Numbered from the stretch's first letter, positions 1 to 12,495 are shown. The stretch is 64,000 bases of DNA from Nereocystis luetkeana (GCA_031213475.1 JARUPZ010000011.1:2108001-2172000), one strand, 5' to 3'. Program-made: numbers and translations. The notes: generated by a model not told the origin, from the sequence alone.

Positions 1-860
1 TTTCCTCAAATTTCTTTCGGGTGCGGGAGCTATATATGAAGCTCCGCTTTTGTTTACGCTTTTGTGTGCAGTGCCGTGCTTTGTGATATTGTCACACTCG
101 CTGTGACATTTCGATAGATATTGCTGGGGAGTAGGTTTTGTGTCAGGTCTAACAATAGTACGCAGGGTTTTTTTTTGTCACCTTTTTCTTGTGAACATTG
201 ATCACAACATTAGGCATTAATTTTCTTCGCTTTTTTCTTGTGAACGTAGCTCGAATGTCGCCTAATTCACTGCAAATTACGAGAGGAACCACCAACCGAC
301 CGGTTGCCTTGTGTATTTCATTGTAGGAATTACAGAAGTTCGTTGGGCTACGACTGGTACAAGGTTAATCAATCGCCGACCCACACCGAGCGTCATTACA
401 CTCTCCCCCTGCCTGGAACGGACCGGATATACGGGTAGACGTGTCACCAACACGTGATTCCAATTTATGGGAAAGGGTCTTGTCGAGGGGCGGTATTTTT
501 TAGGTTCGAGACGGAGAAGTTCAATTTTTCTTTTAAAAAGGCCCATTGTTGTAGAGAGGTGCAATGGAGTTTCTTATGGAGGGGGACGCAGGTATGTCGA
601 TGCTGCCGAGGATACGCTTCTTACTTGGTAAAAGTTCTTCTCGTTGCTCATCTCGTGGGAGCTCGATGATGGAGTGCGAGATCAGAGTGAGACATAGAAG
701 GGGGCACCCTGGACCATGTGCCTTCTTACTACAGTAGTACGATCTACCTGACGTTTCCATTACCACTGCTGTGGCGCGTCAGGTGACCTTTCATACTCGC
801 ACCACGTATGTATCTGCCTGTCTCCTGATACCGGTACGATCGACGGAGAAAACGTTTCTG
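1..860. other. Left-edge intergenic sequence
   Basis: No gene recognised. AT-rich and T-run-rich up to 250. A copy of tRNA-like repeat family 2 lies at about 290-450. Open frames here are short and without motifs. Confidence 0.4.
290..450 (-). repeat. tRNA-like dispersed repeat family 2, copy 1
   Basis: Aligns with 7800-7930, 30880-31110 and 31200-31325 over GTTGGGCTAC...GGTTAATCAATCGCC and the following block with GACGTGTC. Moderately diverged. Confidence 0.55.
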
Positions 861-1170
861 TTAGTAGCACGTCACGTGATCCCATACTGGTACGTACTGC
901 ACCACCTTCTACCCGTATCACACTGGGTGATAAGATAGCACACCCCCTGGGACGAATTTCGGACCCGTTTTCCTCCAAAACATGCCTTAAGGGGCGCACA
1001 AAACGAAAATGGTGGCTTTAGAAATATTTCGTCGAGAAGGTTACATGGACGCATCGCTCGGCGTGCTCAGCACGTCCTCCCCGTTTCCGAGAACCTCAGC
1101 TTTGAAAATCGTCCGAGGTGGTGCGTTATCTTGCGTGTTATACAGTAGCTATTAGGACGTGATACCATCA
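860..1170. repeat. Repeat related to 7721-7801, interrupted by R3
   Basis: GTTAGTAGCACGTCACGTGA and TACTGGTACGTACTGCACC occur in both places. At 7765 the sequence passes directly to GTAGCTATTGGTACGTGAT, whereas here that part comes only after about 240 bp of R3. Confidence 0.65.
906..1146 (-). repeat. Dispersed repeat R3, left part, with an empty TTAA site
   Basis: Reverse complement matches 24438-24560 and 59757-60015. At 985-1000 it holds the uninterrupted GCCTTAAGGGGCG that is split by a MITE in the 59.8-kb copy. It may itself be inserted: the flanks 860-905 and 1147-1170 are contiguous in the related stretch at 7721-7801. Confidence 0.7.
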
Positions 1171-3115
1171 CATCTGCCCACCCTGAATTACCGTGGATTC
1201 TGATCACCCCACGATTAAAGGATGATGACCATGTCATTCCAGAAATCAGGAAGGGGAGTCGAACGTGACGCTATTCGAAACAAACTTGATCAAGCTATAA
1301 ATCTACGCGACACCTCGTAATGAGGCTTCGACGCCTCACGCGTGGGACAACCGCTCTATACCTGAAGAAACGCTGCGATATGCCTGCGGCAGGGGCGAGT
1401 CGATGGAGACGGAAGCCGAGTCAGCGGGCCGGTGTGTGTGAGTACCGATCAAGAATGAAATTCCAAAGAAGGGAGCGAAAAATACGAGGCGAAAGAGGAA
1501 ACAGTGCACGCTGCGATGCAAAAATCAAGGCCCTAAACTTGGACTGAAAGAGGCTATGTAGAGTTGGGCCGCTACTCGGACCAACGGAGAAAGAAAAAAG
1601 ATAGATGCCGGCCGAGACAAGTCGCAAGGGCGCGCATAAAGAACCCGAAGGCAGAATGAAGGTGATATGAAAGCGAGAAGTGCGCTGGAAAGCTCGAAAA
1701 GAAAAGGAAGGGTCGACAACGAAGGACATATGGGCCTGCACCGTCGTGGGGTCAATGTGCTATTAACGTGGGGCCCGCAAAAGCCAGGTGGTAAATGTTA
1801 AGACCAGAGCATGCGGGACACTTTGCATCCCTGGACAGGTCTGCTTATTAAGTCGGTACTCGTTGGTACTCACGTTTATTGTTTGCTTAGAGATAGAAGA
1901 AGAGCAGCTTTATTCCTTTCGTGCACGACGGAGACTGAGACCACGCTCGTGCCTCTCTCTCTGGAAAACCCCTGGTTTTCCGTCTAAAATACGCCTTCCA
2001 AGTACTACAAATTCAATCCCAGTGCCTGAACCCAGGTAATTCCCGGGCTTTCAACAAGCAGTATCATAACATAAACACGCTACGAGCGCAAGCCGAAACG
2101 CGGCGATAGTGTTCGTCCGAAAACAGGGAAGCCAAGGAAAGAGAGGTCCAAAGGGAACGCCTCGTATGCCATGGAAATGAAGATAACAAAAATGAACCCA
2201 AGTGTTTAAAGGTATACTGCAGAGACTGAAGAGAATGTGTATGTCGTAGGAAAGGCTACTCGCGGAAGAGGCGGGTATGCTGAGGACAGGAGGGTGAAGA
2301 ACAAGAAGGAACGCCTGGTACATTGCAACGAAAGCAGAACATGGGCAATCCGTGTCGAAATAGACACAGGACAAGAAAAGTCAGGGCGCGAATATACAAG
2401 CCCGAGTGAAAACACGGTAGCACCACGGGCCGGCGGCCGTCACGAAGAGGGGGCAGGCTGAAACGGCGGTAGAAGCTGAAACAAGTCAAGTATAAAATAA
2501 ACAAAAACCAACAACGAAAATACACCCAAAAGTACGCTATCACTAACGTTCGGCGACCCTCGTGGGAGGTGGCGAGGAGGCGTTCTACGATAGAGATTCA
2601 CCGTAATTTTTATGAGGCTCCTCACTTGAGGAGCTCCATACCTCATTGACATCCGAAAACTGACGTCAGCTAAAATCGAATCGCATCCCGAGGAATACTC
2701 CCATGGCCCAAGTGTACGATTGCGTCATTTTTCGGTTCCAACGATTTTGGGTGAAGAAGCCCCGTCATTCAGAAAACGTTTTAGCGGAAATGCACTACCT
2801 CTATCGTAGGAAGCGCCCAAGCGGAACCGGCAGTGAAATACTTAGAAAACACTTCCAAACGTGATACCTCGACAGTTCAGCGGCCCTCGCGAGAGGAGGC
2901 TGGCGGAACCGGCAGGAGGGTATTGAAAATAGAGCTAACCCGAATATGTCTTACCAAACTGAACAAACCAAGAACTATGTCCAAAGGAGGCCCCAATAGG
3001 GCAACTAAAAACAAAAACAAAAAAGGTACCCGAAGTTAATTAATAGAACTAACCATGGGGGGCAGGAGAGGCAGTCGGAGCACCGCGGGACGCGTCTGAG
3101 TTGCGTATCACCCCG
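1171..3115. other. Intergenic, no recognised gene
   Basis: Nothing recognisable. The plus strand is purine-rich at about 1450-1730 and 2230-2480, which makes open frames on the minus strand look Phe/Ser/Pro-rich. No repeat family in this window matches it. Confidence 0.4.
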
Positions 3116-4379
3116 CGAGCTAGACTCCCAGTTTTATGGCGTTGCAAACACTACGATCCGTAGTTGGCGACGCTGGAGGTTGTGTAGCTCGCCGACCGGA
3201 GGTTGATCTTGATTGGTCCAGGATCGTCGAGGAACCGGATGATGTGCTGTAGGTGTAGTCCGAAGAGGAGTGGTAGGGTGCTTCCGAGCAGGGGTTCGAG
3301 GGGGAGTGATATGGGCGATTTAACCCAGCCACCTCAGGTCGCCGCGAAAGTGTGGAGCCAAAGGTCGCGGGGGACGAGGATGTATCCGGGGCCGAGGTAG
3401 ATCTGGCCTTGTCGTCACGATAGCTCCCGCTGCGCGGCACCGATGCGCCTTTGTCGGTAGAGGCGGTTTTCCTGTCGGTGTTTTGGGGTGCCGGACCAAA
3501 AGAATAGGATGTGGCGTCTGGAATGGTGAAAGTCGAGTTCCCGCTCCCAGGAAGGACTGAGCAATCCGACCCAATGAGTCTCGCATAGGACAGAAACAAC
3601 CCCGCCACGGCCGCGAAAAGGGTGATGGCCCGTGATTCGTTCGACCTCGAGGCGTTCCGGCGGAGCTGAGACGTCGTCGAGGGCAACGTGGAAGGGAAGG
3701 GACTTGGCGGAGAAGCAGTTGAGTACTTGCTGGGTGAGGCCGGATGGTAATACTTGGACATGTAGGAGGTGTCGTCGAATCTCCCGCAGGGCTTACAGCG
3801 CTCGACGGAGACGCGGCGTTTGGAGTCCCGTCTCGGTGGGTCGGAAGGTAAGCCGAGGTAGAGAATTTTGACGTGGAGGGGTCGGTTATCGAGGACGTCG
3901 GAGGCCGGCGCGGGGCCCACGGCGAGAATCTTGAACGGTTCGATCTAGTTGAGGGAGAGCTTGGTCTTGAGCACGACGGCGTCGATGCCTTTTTTGGCGC
4001 CGTGCTTGATGGTGGCCGCGGAGTTGTAGACCCATGCCTAGCCGCCAACGGCGTAAGGGGGGGATAGCCGGACGGCGTTCGGGTGGGGGTTGTTGCGGCG
4101 GACCAAGCGCAAAATGGTGACGGCGTGGACTTCGCGAACGAGACGGTAGGCACGTTGTTGGCGCTCGGCGGCGAGGTTGCAGTAGCCCAGGTTGTCACGG
4201 TCGAGGCAAAGTGGTCACCATTGCTGGGGGGGTCGAAGACCGAAGGAGAAAGACGAGAAAGACGGTTCATGTTTGCTGCGTTGGGGGCGAGCCCGGTAGA
4301 AGCGTCAATGGAGTTCTTGTAGGCGGCATTGACGTGCGCCAGGAGCGCATCCCAGTTCTTCTGCTGCTCCTTGTAGCCC

Positions 4380-5150
4380 ATGGCCAGCATCCGGGCCGTG
4401 GTGTGGTTGACAAGCCCTGTGCCGCCATTGGTGCATGGGTGCTAAGAGCTAGAGTTGATTTTGTTGATGCCAAGGCGTTGGTTTGTAGAGGCGTAGGAGA
4501 GCTTGGGGGTAAAGTGAAGGCCGTTGTCGGAGATGAGCGTGACGGGGGACACCCAAAGAGGTATGTACTGGTCGACGAGGATGTCGGCGTTGCCGGCGGC
4601 GGTGAACTGGCCTGCTGCCACCGCGTAAATATCAGCACGGCGGCTAAAGCGGTTGGTGAAGAGAAGAATCTAGGAGTTGCCGCTTGGTGTAAGGGGCAGC
4701 GGGCCGAAGAAGTCGATGCTGACGGTGATGCCTGGGTCGTTGGGTGAGGGTAAGGAGAGGATAGGCCAGCGGATGGTTTGACGCAAACGAAGCCTTACGC
4801 GCCTGGCACTTGAGGCAGCGGCAGATCCATCAGCAGGCGGAGATGTCAATTCCAATCTTCCAGAAGAAGCGCGAAAGCATGCTGACCGTGCTCGAAACTC
4901 CCAAGTAGTAGGAGGTAGTAACGTGGCAGGTTTGTAGCACCCAAGAGCGCAACAACATCAGAACGTAGCTGCGCGAGGGTGAGGCGGTGGAAGGTGTACT
5001 GTTCCCGGTCTGGAAGAGCTTAGGTAGTCGTCGAATCAGGAGGATGGTGTCGTCGTCGGTGGGGTGGAGTTGGTTTTTAGCGGCGAGGAAAAGGACATTG
5101 GAGAGCTGAGGGAGCCGAGACGATGGAAAATAATCGAGGAGGTCGGTCAC
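4380..5150 (-). pseudogene. Retroelement integrase remnant
   Basis: FFWKIGIDISAC followed by CRCLKCQARK matches the end of the integrase zinc finger. The core shows SIDFFGPLPLTP (first Asp, about 4711) and SDNGLHF (second Asp, about 4525). The third catalytic residue, usually Glu in TNGxxERVN, reads TNGGTGLVN (Gly codon at 4415-4417). In-frame stops interrupt the region. Confidence 0.8.
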
Positions 5151-6099
5151 CGGGGGGAGCAGGGGAGTTCAAGGAAATAAAGCGGGTGGTGGCGAAGCCG
5201 AGAGGCTCGGCTCGCTTTTTGTGCGCCCGGTCCGTGTGTATGACGTGCTTGACGCAGGAAAGAAGTTGGGGGTCGTCATCAGGTTCGACGACGGGCTCCG
5301 GTAGGAGGGAGGCATTATTGTTGAAGGCCGTGGAAGAGGCTGTGTCGGAGTCGATCTTGAAGAGGCGTCGTCGGGGTCAACGACGGGTTCCCGGGAGTGG
5401 AATACCGGAGGTGGAAAAAACGATGTTGAAGATCCTGAACCAGTGGGCGCCTGCAGTTGGGTCTGTGCCGATCGGAGGGGAGGCGGCCTTGGGCGTGGTC
5501 GGTGGCGAAGGCCTTGGCGATCCCCTGGCTGGGGGCGCGGCGGCGGGTAGACGATGATTTCGAAGGCCGGCGGCCGAAACCATGATCAGTCGTGGCGCGG
5601 GGAGTTCCAGCGGCAGCGGCGGCGGCGCGATGGCGGGTCCGGCAAGAGATCAGGTCCGGAGCGGCTAGAACTGTGGCGCCAACGGTTGGTGATGGGGAGA
5701 CGACGGGCGGCCTGAGAGCCAAGCCAAGAGGAGCGCCGGCGTCCACGGCGGGAGTCGCGGATTTGCCGAGCGGCGCGGCGGCGGTGTCGTTGGTCGAAAT
5801 AGGCCCGACGAAGGTTTCGAGGACGTGGAAGGGGCCAAAGGAGTCCATGTACGATCCAAGGCGGGGGAAATCGACGAAGTTGCCGTCGATGAAGGGGATT
5901 GGTCGGATAGCCGTAATAGGGAAGCAGGGAGGGGATACCAGCCCACCCAAGACGATTCCCGTAAAGGAGGGTTTGCAAGGCGTAAAGCCACAGGGCCGGA
6001 TGAGATAGATACCCATCGTGTCAAAGCTGGTAAGGTGGTTGGGTCCAGTGCGGTCGGCGTCGGTAGCGGGGTGGGGAAAGCGAAAAAGAAAATCGGCGT

Positions 6100-6600
6100 T
6101 ACCGTTGGCTGAGCCTTTGCGATACTCCAGCGTGTATGTGTCCTTGGAGGAACTCTAGCCGACGCTGGACGTGGCCGTTGAGCGCGCCTAACCTGGTGAT
6201 GTTCTCGAGCGTCTTGTGGTCCGAGTAGTTGTAGAACAGGTGGACCAAAGGTGACCGCGTAGTCGTTTGATGGCCCAAACGAGGCTACCGGCTTCAAGGT
6301 CCAGGGGTGTCTAAATGTTCGTTGTTCTAGGTGAAGCGGCTGATGAAGAGGATGGGGCAGACAGAGCAGTTTGGTTGTTCATGCTCGAGGATGGCGCCGA
6401 AGCCGTCGCGGCTGGCGTCACAGTACAAGCGGAAGGAGCCAGAGTTGTCGGCCACGGCGTCCCAGTCGGGAAAGACCAAGATCGGAGGCTTGGACAGGTC
6501 GAGGAGCTAGCGGGCAATGTCTCCCATGGCATAAGTGGAGAGGAATTTGACCCCTTGCTTGAGAAGGGCCGTGGTCGGGCTTAATCGTTTGAACAGTTAA
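6100..6600 (-). pseudogene. Retroelement RNase H-like remnant
   Basis: After the RT, the minus strand carries a segment with a RLYCDASRDGFGAILEHEQ-like reading, the start of the RNase H domain of Ty3/gypsy pol. It is out of frame with the RT and is followed by a stop-rich linker. Confidence 0.65.
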
Positions 6601-6659
6601 ACAGGTTGTCGAAAAAACTCTGGGAGTAGCCGATGCCACCAAGGAGCGCATGCGTTTGC

Positions 6660-7462
6660 TTTACCTTTGTCGGCATTGGCATGTTGGTTAAGGCTGCGAC
6701 CTTGTCGGTGTTAGGATTAACCCCGTCGGGGGGGATCGTATGTCCCAGGAAGTCGGCTTTGGTGGCGCCAATTTTAACTTAGTTGGGGGCAAGCTTAGGG
6801 TTGTGTTTTATCGAAGGTCTTTAAAAAGGCCTCGGATGTTGGCGGTGTGGACGGCGAGGTCAGGATCATAAAGGATGATGCCATCAAGATAAGCGGAGAC
6901 GCGTTCAAGGCCTTTGAGGACCTCGTTTATTCCCTTGATTAACCAGCCGGGGGGCGGCACTGCTGCCCTGCGGCTCGACAAGCCACTCGAAAAGTCGGTC
7001 AGGTGTGCAGAAGGCGGTGAGAGGCATGGTATCCTTGTCGATGGTGATCTGGTGGAACGAGGAGACGAGGTCGAACAGGAAAGAGATGCGCCCTTCGCTC
7101 AGGGAATCGAGGATCTCGTCAACGCGGGGGATGGGGAGTCGTCCGAGGGAGCTGATGGTGTTCAGCTTCTTGTAGTTGATGGTGATGTGGACGCCTCCAT
7201 CCTTCTTGGGGGTGATAACCATTGGGCTGGAATATGGAGTAGTGGAATGCCGGATGAGGCCGGCGGCCAGATACTGGTTGATGACGGTATCGGCTTTTTT
7301 GGTCAGGATTGGGTTCATCCGGCAGCGGCGGGAGGTGACGGGGGCGCTGTCCGGCGGGACGGTGATCTTGAATGGTATGAAGGAGCCCGAGCCGAAGTTG
7401 GTGTTGGACGTGGAGAAGACGTCCCGGAATTCGCCTAGAACTTCGCTCAAACCGTCGATCAC
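6660..7462 (-). pseudogene. Ty3/gypsy reverse transcriptase remnant
   Basis: Blocks typical of Ty3/gypsy RT are readable: LIRHSTTPYSSPMVITPKKD, FLFDLVSSFHQI and, after a frame break, ADFLGHTI. The active-site box that should read (F/Y)xDD reads YLDG at 6880-6891, so the second catalytic Asp is lost. Frame breaks lie near 6905-6990. Confidence 0.88.
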
Positions 7463-7720
7463 CGACGGTGACCACCCGTACCGTGGAGATCGAAGGTGGT
7501 GTCACGTAGGTGCGGCGGTAGGTGCCTCCATAGCCGTAAGAAGCTCGTTCGTTGGTCGGTGCCAAGGCGTGCAAGTAGGTCGGGGCACGGTGTCCTTGTT
7601 GGGGTAGTGGGGTCTGGTGAGGGTGGGTCTTCGTTGGCCACGGGAAAGTTGTCGAGGAGGGCGTGGGCGTCGGAGTTGAGATGGAATGAATGCGGCTCCG
7701 GCGTAGGGTCGGTAGGGGTT

Positions 7721-7801
7721 TTCCGTTAGTAGCACGTCACGTGATCCTCTATACTGGTACGTACTGCACCGCCTTGTAGCTATTGGTACGTGATGCCATC
7801 A
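7721..7801. repeat. Uninterrupted copy of the 860-1170 repeat
   Basis: Pre-insertion version of the 860-1170 arrangement. It abuts the right side of the retroelement remnant and runs into tRNA-like repeat family 2. Confidence 0.6.
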
Positions 7802-7930
7802 CAGAGGGTGGCGAGATTCGATCCCGCGACCCAAAAGCCATGACCTACCGACGACGCCATTTGTTATTATATTAGTCCGTCGGGCTACGTACCGATAAAG
7901 GGTTGACCAATCGCCTACCCAAACTAAGCC
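7800..7930 (-). repeat. tRNA-like dispersed repeat (SINE-like) family 2, copy 2
   Basis: On the minus strand it contains GGATCGAATCTCG, close to a tRNA B box (GGTTCGAATCC), preceded by an A-box-like GGCGTCGTCGGTAGG. Body and 3' block are shared with the other family 2 copies. A Pol III-type SINE is the simplest reading. Confidence 0.55.
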
Positions 7931-7959
7931 AGCGTACTGGTATACAGGTGCGTGGTTAT

Positions 7960-8485
7960 CGGGGCCGAAATCGGCGTTGGCGACGAACGAAACGTGCAAT
8001 CCAGGCTTGATGTTATTACGGCCGTGCTGCTACTACATTTGCGTTTTTCAATCATTATCCTTATTAAGTATATCCATTTTGCAATCAGTGTCCTTGCTTG
8101 TTCACACCTATCCAAAATGTATCGGGTTTTGGTTTCCAAGCACTTTTTCGGCCGCTTCCCTGTAGTTTTGAGTTTCAAGCCCAGTCCCAGAAACATCCAT
8201 GCCGCCTCCATCCAACCTTAAATACCGTACTAATACCTGCGGGACAGCACGACAACGCACACCGTTGGTGCTGCTCTACAGTTTATTTCAGAAAGGTCGT
8301 TAAAGGTTCAACGACGAACAAACCATGTCCATGCTACATGTACATTGCCCGAAATCGGCGTCGGGGACGAACGAAACGTGTAACCTAAGCTTGATGTTAT
8401 ACTTCGTCCGTGCTGCTGCTACACACCTGGTGTGCGGTTTTCAATCCCTTTCCTGACTATTTATATCCGTTTCGCAATACTTTGT
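7960..8485. repeat. Direct repeat pair (7960-8090 and 8345-8485)
   Basis: Both copies share CCGAAATCGGCGT, GACGAACGAAACGTG and CTTGATGTTAT and the order of the flanking text. The second copy reads CTACACACCTGGTGTGCGG where the first reads CTACATTTGCG, so it carries extra bases around a CCTGG core. Confidence 0.7.
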
Positions 8486-8489
8486 GCAT

Positions 8490-9450
8490 TGCCCGTAGAT
8501 GTTCCGAACTCACGGACATATTCATGAGATACGAAGTATATAGAGCTCAATGTGTATTGCAAGCGTCAACTATAAATAGGTGGGGTCTCTAAAACACAGC
8601 AGTTGTTTCGTAACCCTTCTACACTCACTGGAGTACATACACATACTTGACTCTAATTTCAAGCAATGCCATGGGTAGCTCTACGCATTGGACACCCACA
8701 GTGGCGAAAGGTTGGCGCAGGCCGCTTGGCAATTGATTGTGTTTGTTGTTATTGTTGTCCTCACATTCACTAGTCGCCACAATGCAGTCTGTGGCCACAG
8801 GACAGGCTCCATTAACTCTGGAGTGGGATATTGCCTCCGGGGAGGAAAGACTAAAAACAAAAACTAAAATACACAGAAACTGCTTTAACACAAATCGCAT
8901 GCCTCAGACGAAAATAAAGTGAGATGAGCCTAAGCACGTACCGGAAATATATGGTACACGGCTGTACGAGTCGCAACCGAAACCGAGGAGACAACATAAA
9001 AATAACGGGAAAAAATAAAAAATAATACCTGGCAGACGGGATGACACAAACCGACGTTGAAATACGAATTGAACTCGAAAGGGGAAGAAAGAAAGGCTCA
9101 TGGACAAGAAAGCACATATCGGCTGTCGACTCCCATCGCGCTGTGGGCATCTAATTGAGCTGAGGAGGAGCAAATTGGTTGGCGCAAGCCGCTCGTCTGT
9201 GTGTGCGAGAGCCACATCCGTTTCCGTCGCGGTATGGGCATCAATCATAAAGGGGTCGTATTAGATTAGGGGGAAAATGCGTACTAGGCACTGACAGAAT
9301 GTAGGTCAAACCTGGTGAGGGTGACAAGACGGACACGCAATATTAATAGCTCGAAATAGGTCGGACACGAAAAATTCCTTAAATAACGTCGAAGAAATAC
9401 GCATGATCCTGGAGTAGAGACACCGGTTGACACTAACGATACTTCAGTAC
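8490..9450. other. Intergenic, no recognised gene
   Basis: No coding signal or repeat family recognised; A-rich on the plus strand from 8850 to 9110. Confidence 0.35.
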
Positions 9451-9454
9451 AGTA

Positions 9455-9720
9455 GTCTGGTGGTCTAGTGGTTACCCTCGAATGCTAAAGGCTGATACGT
9501 ACGTGAGCTAAACCCCTACCGTGGTGACATTTTGGCTTTAGTTTGCAAAAACAAAAACAATCAATCGCTGAGGCGCACTGCGTGGGTTGGCGCAATTCGA
9601 CGCAAGTCGAAAGAAGGGGCTAAAGTTTTCGCGAGATGAAAAACCAAGGCACGAACCTATAGTGGGGGGGAGAGCCTGCTGTGTAGTGATCCAAGATTTG
9701 AAATACGACTATTAAACATT
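9455..9720 (+). repeat. tRNA-derived SINE family 1, copy 1
   Basis: Starts TCTGGTGGTCTAGTGGTTA (A-box-like) and shares CGCAATTCGACGCAAGTCG and the downstream GGCACG...GAGAGCCTGCT body with 20737-21086. The tRNA B box is decayed and no clean poly-A tail remains. Confidence 0.7.
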
Positions 9721-10128
9721 CGCAGGGTGGAGAGAAAAGTTGGGCGGAGGGATGTATTTTTTTTTTTTAATCGTACAACTGAAAATGCAGCGCCAACGAT
9801 ATGCGTCGTCGTGCGGTTGGTTCCCTAGTGTATATACTACTTGACAGTAGAGCAGGGCAATCGTTGCCCTGCTGTTCCCTAGGTGTTTTACCATGTACCT
9901 GGTAGTATTCCCGTGGTTTTGTGGCGTGTAGATTAAACCTACATGCAGCGCGGAGAGTAGACTGGACACGGCGGTCGCCACTACTTTTGTGTATAAATAC
10001 TCGAAATCTATTACCTGGTACATAAAGCAGCCTAACACAGGGAAAGAAACATCAGGAGCCGATCGAAAGGTGCTGTGGCACGGTATAGGAAGAGTCAAAG
10101 CACAAGACACTGTCACAGACGTAAAAAC

Positions 10129-10367
10129 GCACTGCATCTAATCTGCGGGCCGTTTAGTCTAACCCCACCGGGCACCACGGCCCCTAAAGCAACGCAATGC
10201 TACCCAACCCAACCCAACCAAAACATTTTGTGGCACGTTTGCTACACACCCAACGTCGATGCAGAGAGGCTGATTGGGCAAAACGAATCCGATTACAAAC
10301 GCGCTGCATCTAAAATACGCGGGGCCGTTTTCCCTTACCCCCCCGGACACAAGGGCCCCTATTAATA
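10129..10367. repeat. Diverged direct duplication
   Basis: CTGCATCTAATCTGCGGGCC...ACGGCCCCTA at 10129-10196 recurs at 10301-10361 as CTGCATCTAAAATACGCGGG...AGGGCCCCTA. The second copy is followed by TTAATA (10362-10367) before the alignment resumes. Confidence 0.6.
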
Positions 10368-10369
10368 GC

Positions 10370-12495
10370 GGTCGGGGTTGCGGTTCCCTAGTGTACATAC
10401 TACTTAATACCTGGTAGCAGGCAAGGTTGGACGGTCATATATGGATGAGCTCAATATAGCAGCAATAATGAACGGAGGTGTGATGCAAATTTTAGCTGAG
10501 CGCGAACAAAACAAACGCAGATTGAAGTAGTCATGCATGGTAGCAGGTTCAGTTTTGGTAATATTGTAGAACCGTACTACGGTCACCCTCGCATGGGAGC
10601 AAAACAACGTGATCGAACAACATTTACCTAAAAAGAAATAATAAAACTACCGGTCGGTACGTATTATGGCCTGGCGATGCCGATGTCAGGTAGGACAAAT
10701 CATAACCTCGTCGTATCACGTGGACGTCCGCCTCTCGCCTCTCTTGCCAGTTAGTCTTGCCTGCTTGGTCTATTTAAAGTCGTGCGCGTCATAGACAGGA
10801 CTCACTCCCTACAGCCCTAGGCGTTTCAGATGCGTGCTTTCCATCAATTAGTTCTTCATGTGCCCCTCCATCGCCCTATCCGTCCCTGGGAAGTAAACCG
10901 TCCCTGGGGAGTAAAGACGCCCACCCTACAATAGTGACCGACCGAGATCCCAGTTCACACTGGGAAACCCCAGCTCACACCGGGGAATTAGACTATTGAT
11001 AGATTGTCATAGATAACACGGCGCCGACTATTCCGGGCTGGGCTACTGGAAGAAAAATACATCCCCCGTCGCCCTCCGCGCACAAGCGCTCAAAACCCGC
11101 CGAGTAGGCCAGGCTAGGCCAGGCCAGGCCAGGCGACCAAGATGGGCTATTCCCTTTCTCGTATATAGAAACTTGTTCGTCTGTCTCTTGTTATGTTATG
11201 GGCTACCCAAAGGTGGGAGGACAATAGCCGATTATTTTTTCAATCTATCCAAAATCACACCACCACCACCACGCAGTCTGGCCGTCCGTTCGGTCCGGCC
11301 TGTTTTCTCTCTTTTTCGTCTTTTCCGCGAGGAATTCCCTCCCTCCGCTTGGTTCGTTCGTGCGTTCGTTGCGCGCGCATCGACCACCACGTCCGATAGC
11401 GTTAGGCTATCCGTTCCCGTAGACCACAAAACCAACCACCCCCCCCAACACCACCACCGATTCTGTTTCCGCCGCGCAGCAACAACAGTCCATCGTCCCT
11501 TCTCCTTTCCTGCTAGAATTCTGCCCACCCCCTCACCTTCTGCCTCTCTAGGTTCGACATCCTGTACGTAATCACTGCTGCGTTGCGACCGATCGCCTTC
11601 AAAAAAGAAACCGCCACGACTAAATTCGTAGGCAACAAAAAAAAATATATTTTCATTGCCAACAACATTTCTCGTTGCTGCCTTCCACCCACCCGCCCTG
11701 CCGGCCCCGCCCCCCAACCCTCCACCACACGCCTGCGCACGCGCCGCGCGCGCACTCTCCAGCCACTTGACGCACCCACCGTCTGAAATAGAAGGTCACG
11801 CACCTCTCCCATCCCGACCACGTCAACGTATCATCGGAAGGAGGTACTACTAACCTGCCCCAAACACAAGCCCTAGCGTGCGCTCAGCCAAGCAGACATC
11901 TAAGAAAGCCCTTTCATCGTGGTCGTCAGCCAGGCGACTGAGTGACTACCTGACTCAATAAGGATCAAGGAAAAGAGGCGCAAGGAAGGAGGGGAGTATG
12001 GAGAGGCACACCCGCACTTTTTCCCGCCTCCGCCGCACCAACAAATCCTGTCACACGTTTCGGCCCCAACCAAAAAAGGCAAACAAATTAGATGCAATAA
12101 AAAAAGCTCTCTTTTTCGCTCAGCCAATCATCTTGTCCGCCCGCCCGCCCTCTCCATCTCTCAGGCCACATCAGTTTTCCCCAAGGCAAGTCCCCAGAGT
12201 CCCTTCCCCCACACCCTCTCCCCACCCGGCGACAAGACTCTTTTTTCCTCACGGCCTATCCAACCATCCCTTCCTACCGTGCTTCTTCGTTCTCCGCAGC
12301 TGGACTAAAAAAAAAAAGTGGCCTGCAAAAGCGTCCGCCATGCCCTACACCGTGCCATCCCACGCCATGCAGCACCCGGCACCTGCCATGTCCGCTCGAC
12401 GAGGGACGAAGCAAACGCGAACAAACAAGGGGCTCAACGCATTTCCTCCCCCCAATTCATCCCCCCCCCCCCCCTCCCCAAGAACATTCGCCAGC
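10370..12495. other. Downstream flank of the G3BP-like gene, C/T-rich
   Basis: From about 11250 to 12300 the plus strand is strongly C/T-rich with A runs. This keeps long Pro/Ser/Arg frames open (for example 11998-12801, which overlaps the last G3BP-like exon on the other strand). I recognise no gene. Some of it may be 3' UTR of the G3BP-like transcript. Confidence 0.35.

Larger units (their letters stand above)
3300..7640 (-). pseudogene. Decayed Ty3/gypsy-type retrotransposon pol region
   Basis: Read on the minus strand, in order: reverse transcriptase (7462-6660), RNase H-like segment (about 6600-6100), a proline/alanine-rich connector (about 6100-5170), integrase zinc-binding and core (5150-4380), and a tail with VERCKPC (about 3780). 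This RT-RH-IN order is that of Ty3/gypsy elements. The frame is broken many times by stops and shifts, and key catalytic residues are changed, so it cannot be active. I found no LTR pair, primer-binding site or clear gag, so the ends are approximate. Confidence 0.85.

Noticed and set aside
3120..3920. 266-codon minus-strand frame as a host gene
   Set aside because: It is the 3' end of the decayed retroelement (VERCKPC tail) followed by Ser/Pro-rich readthrough.
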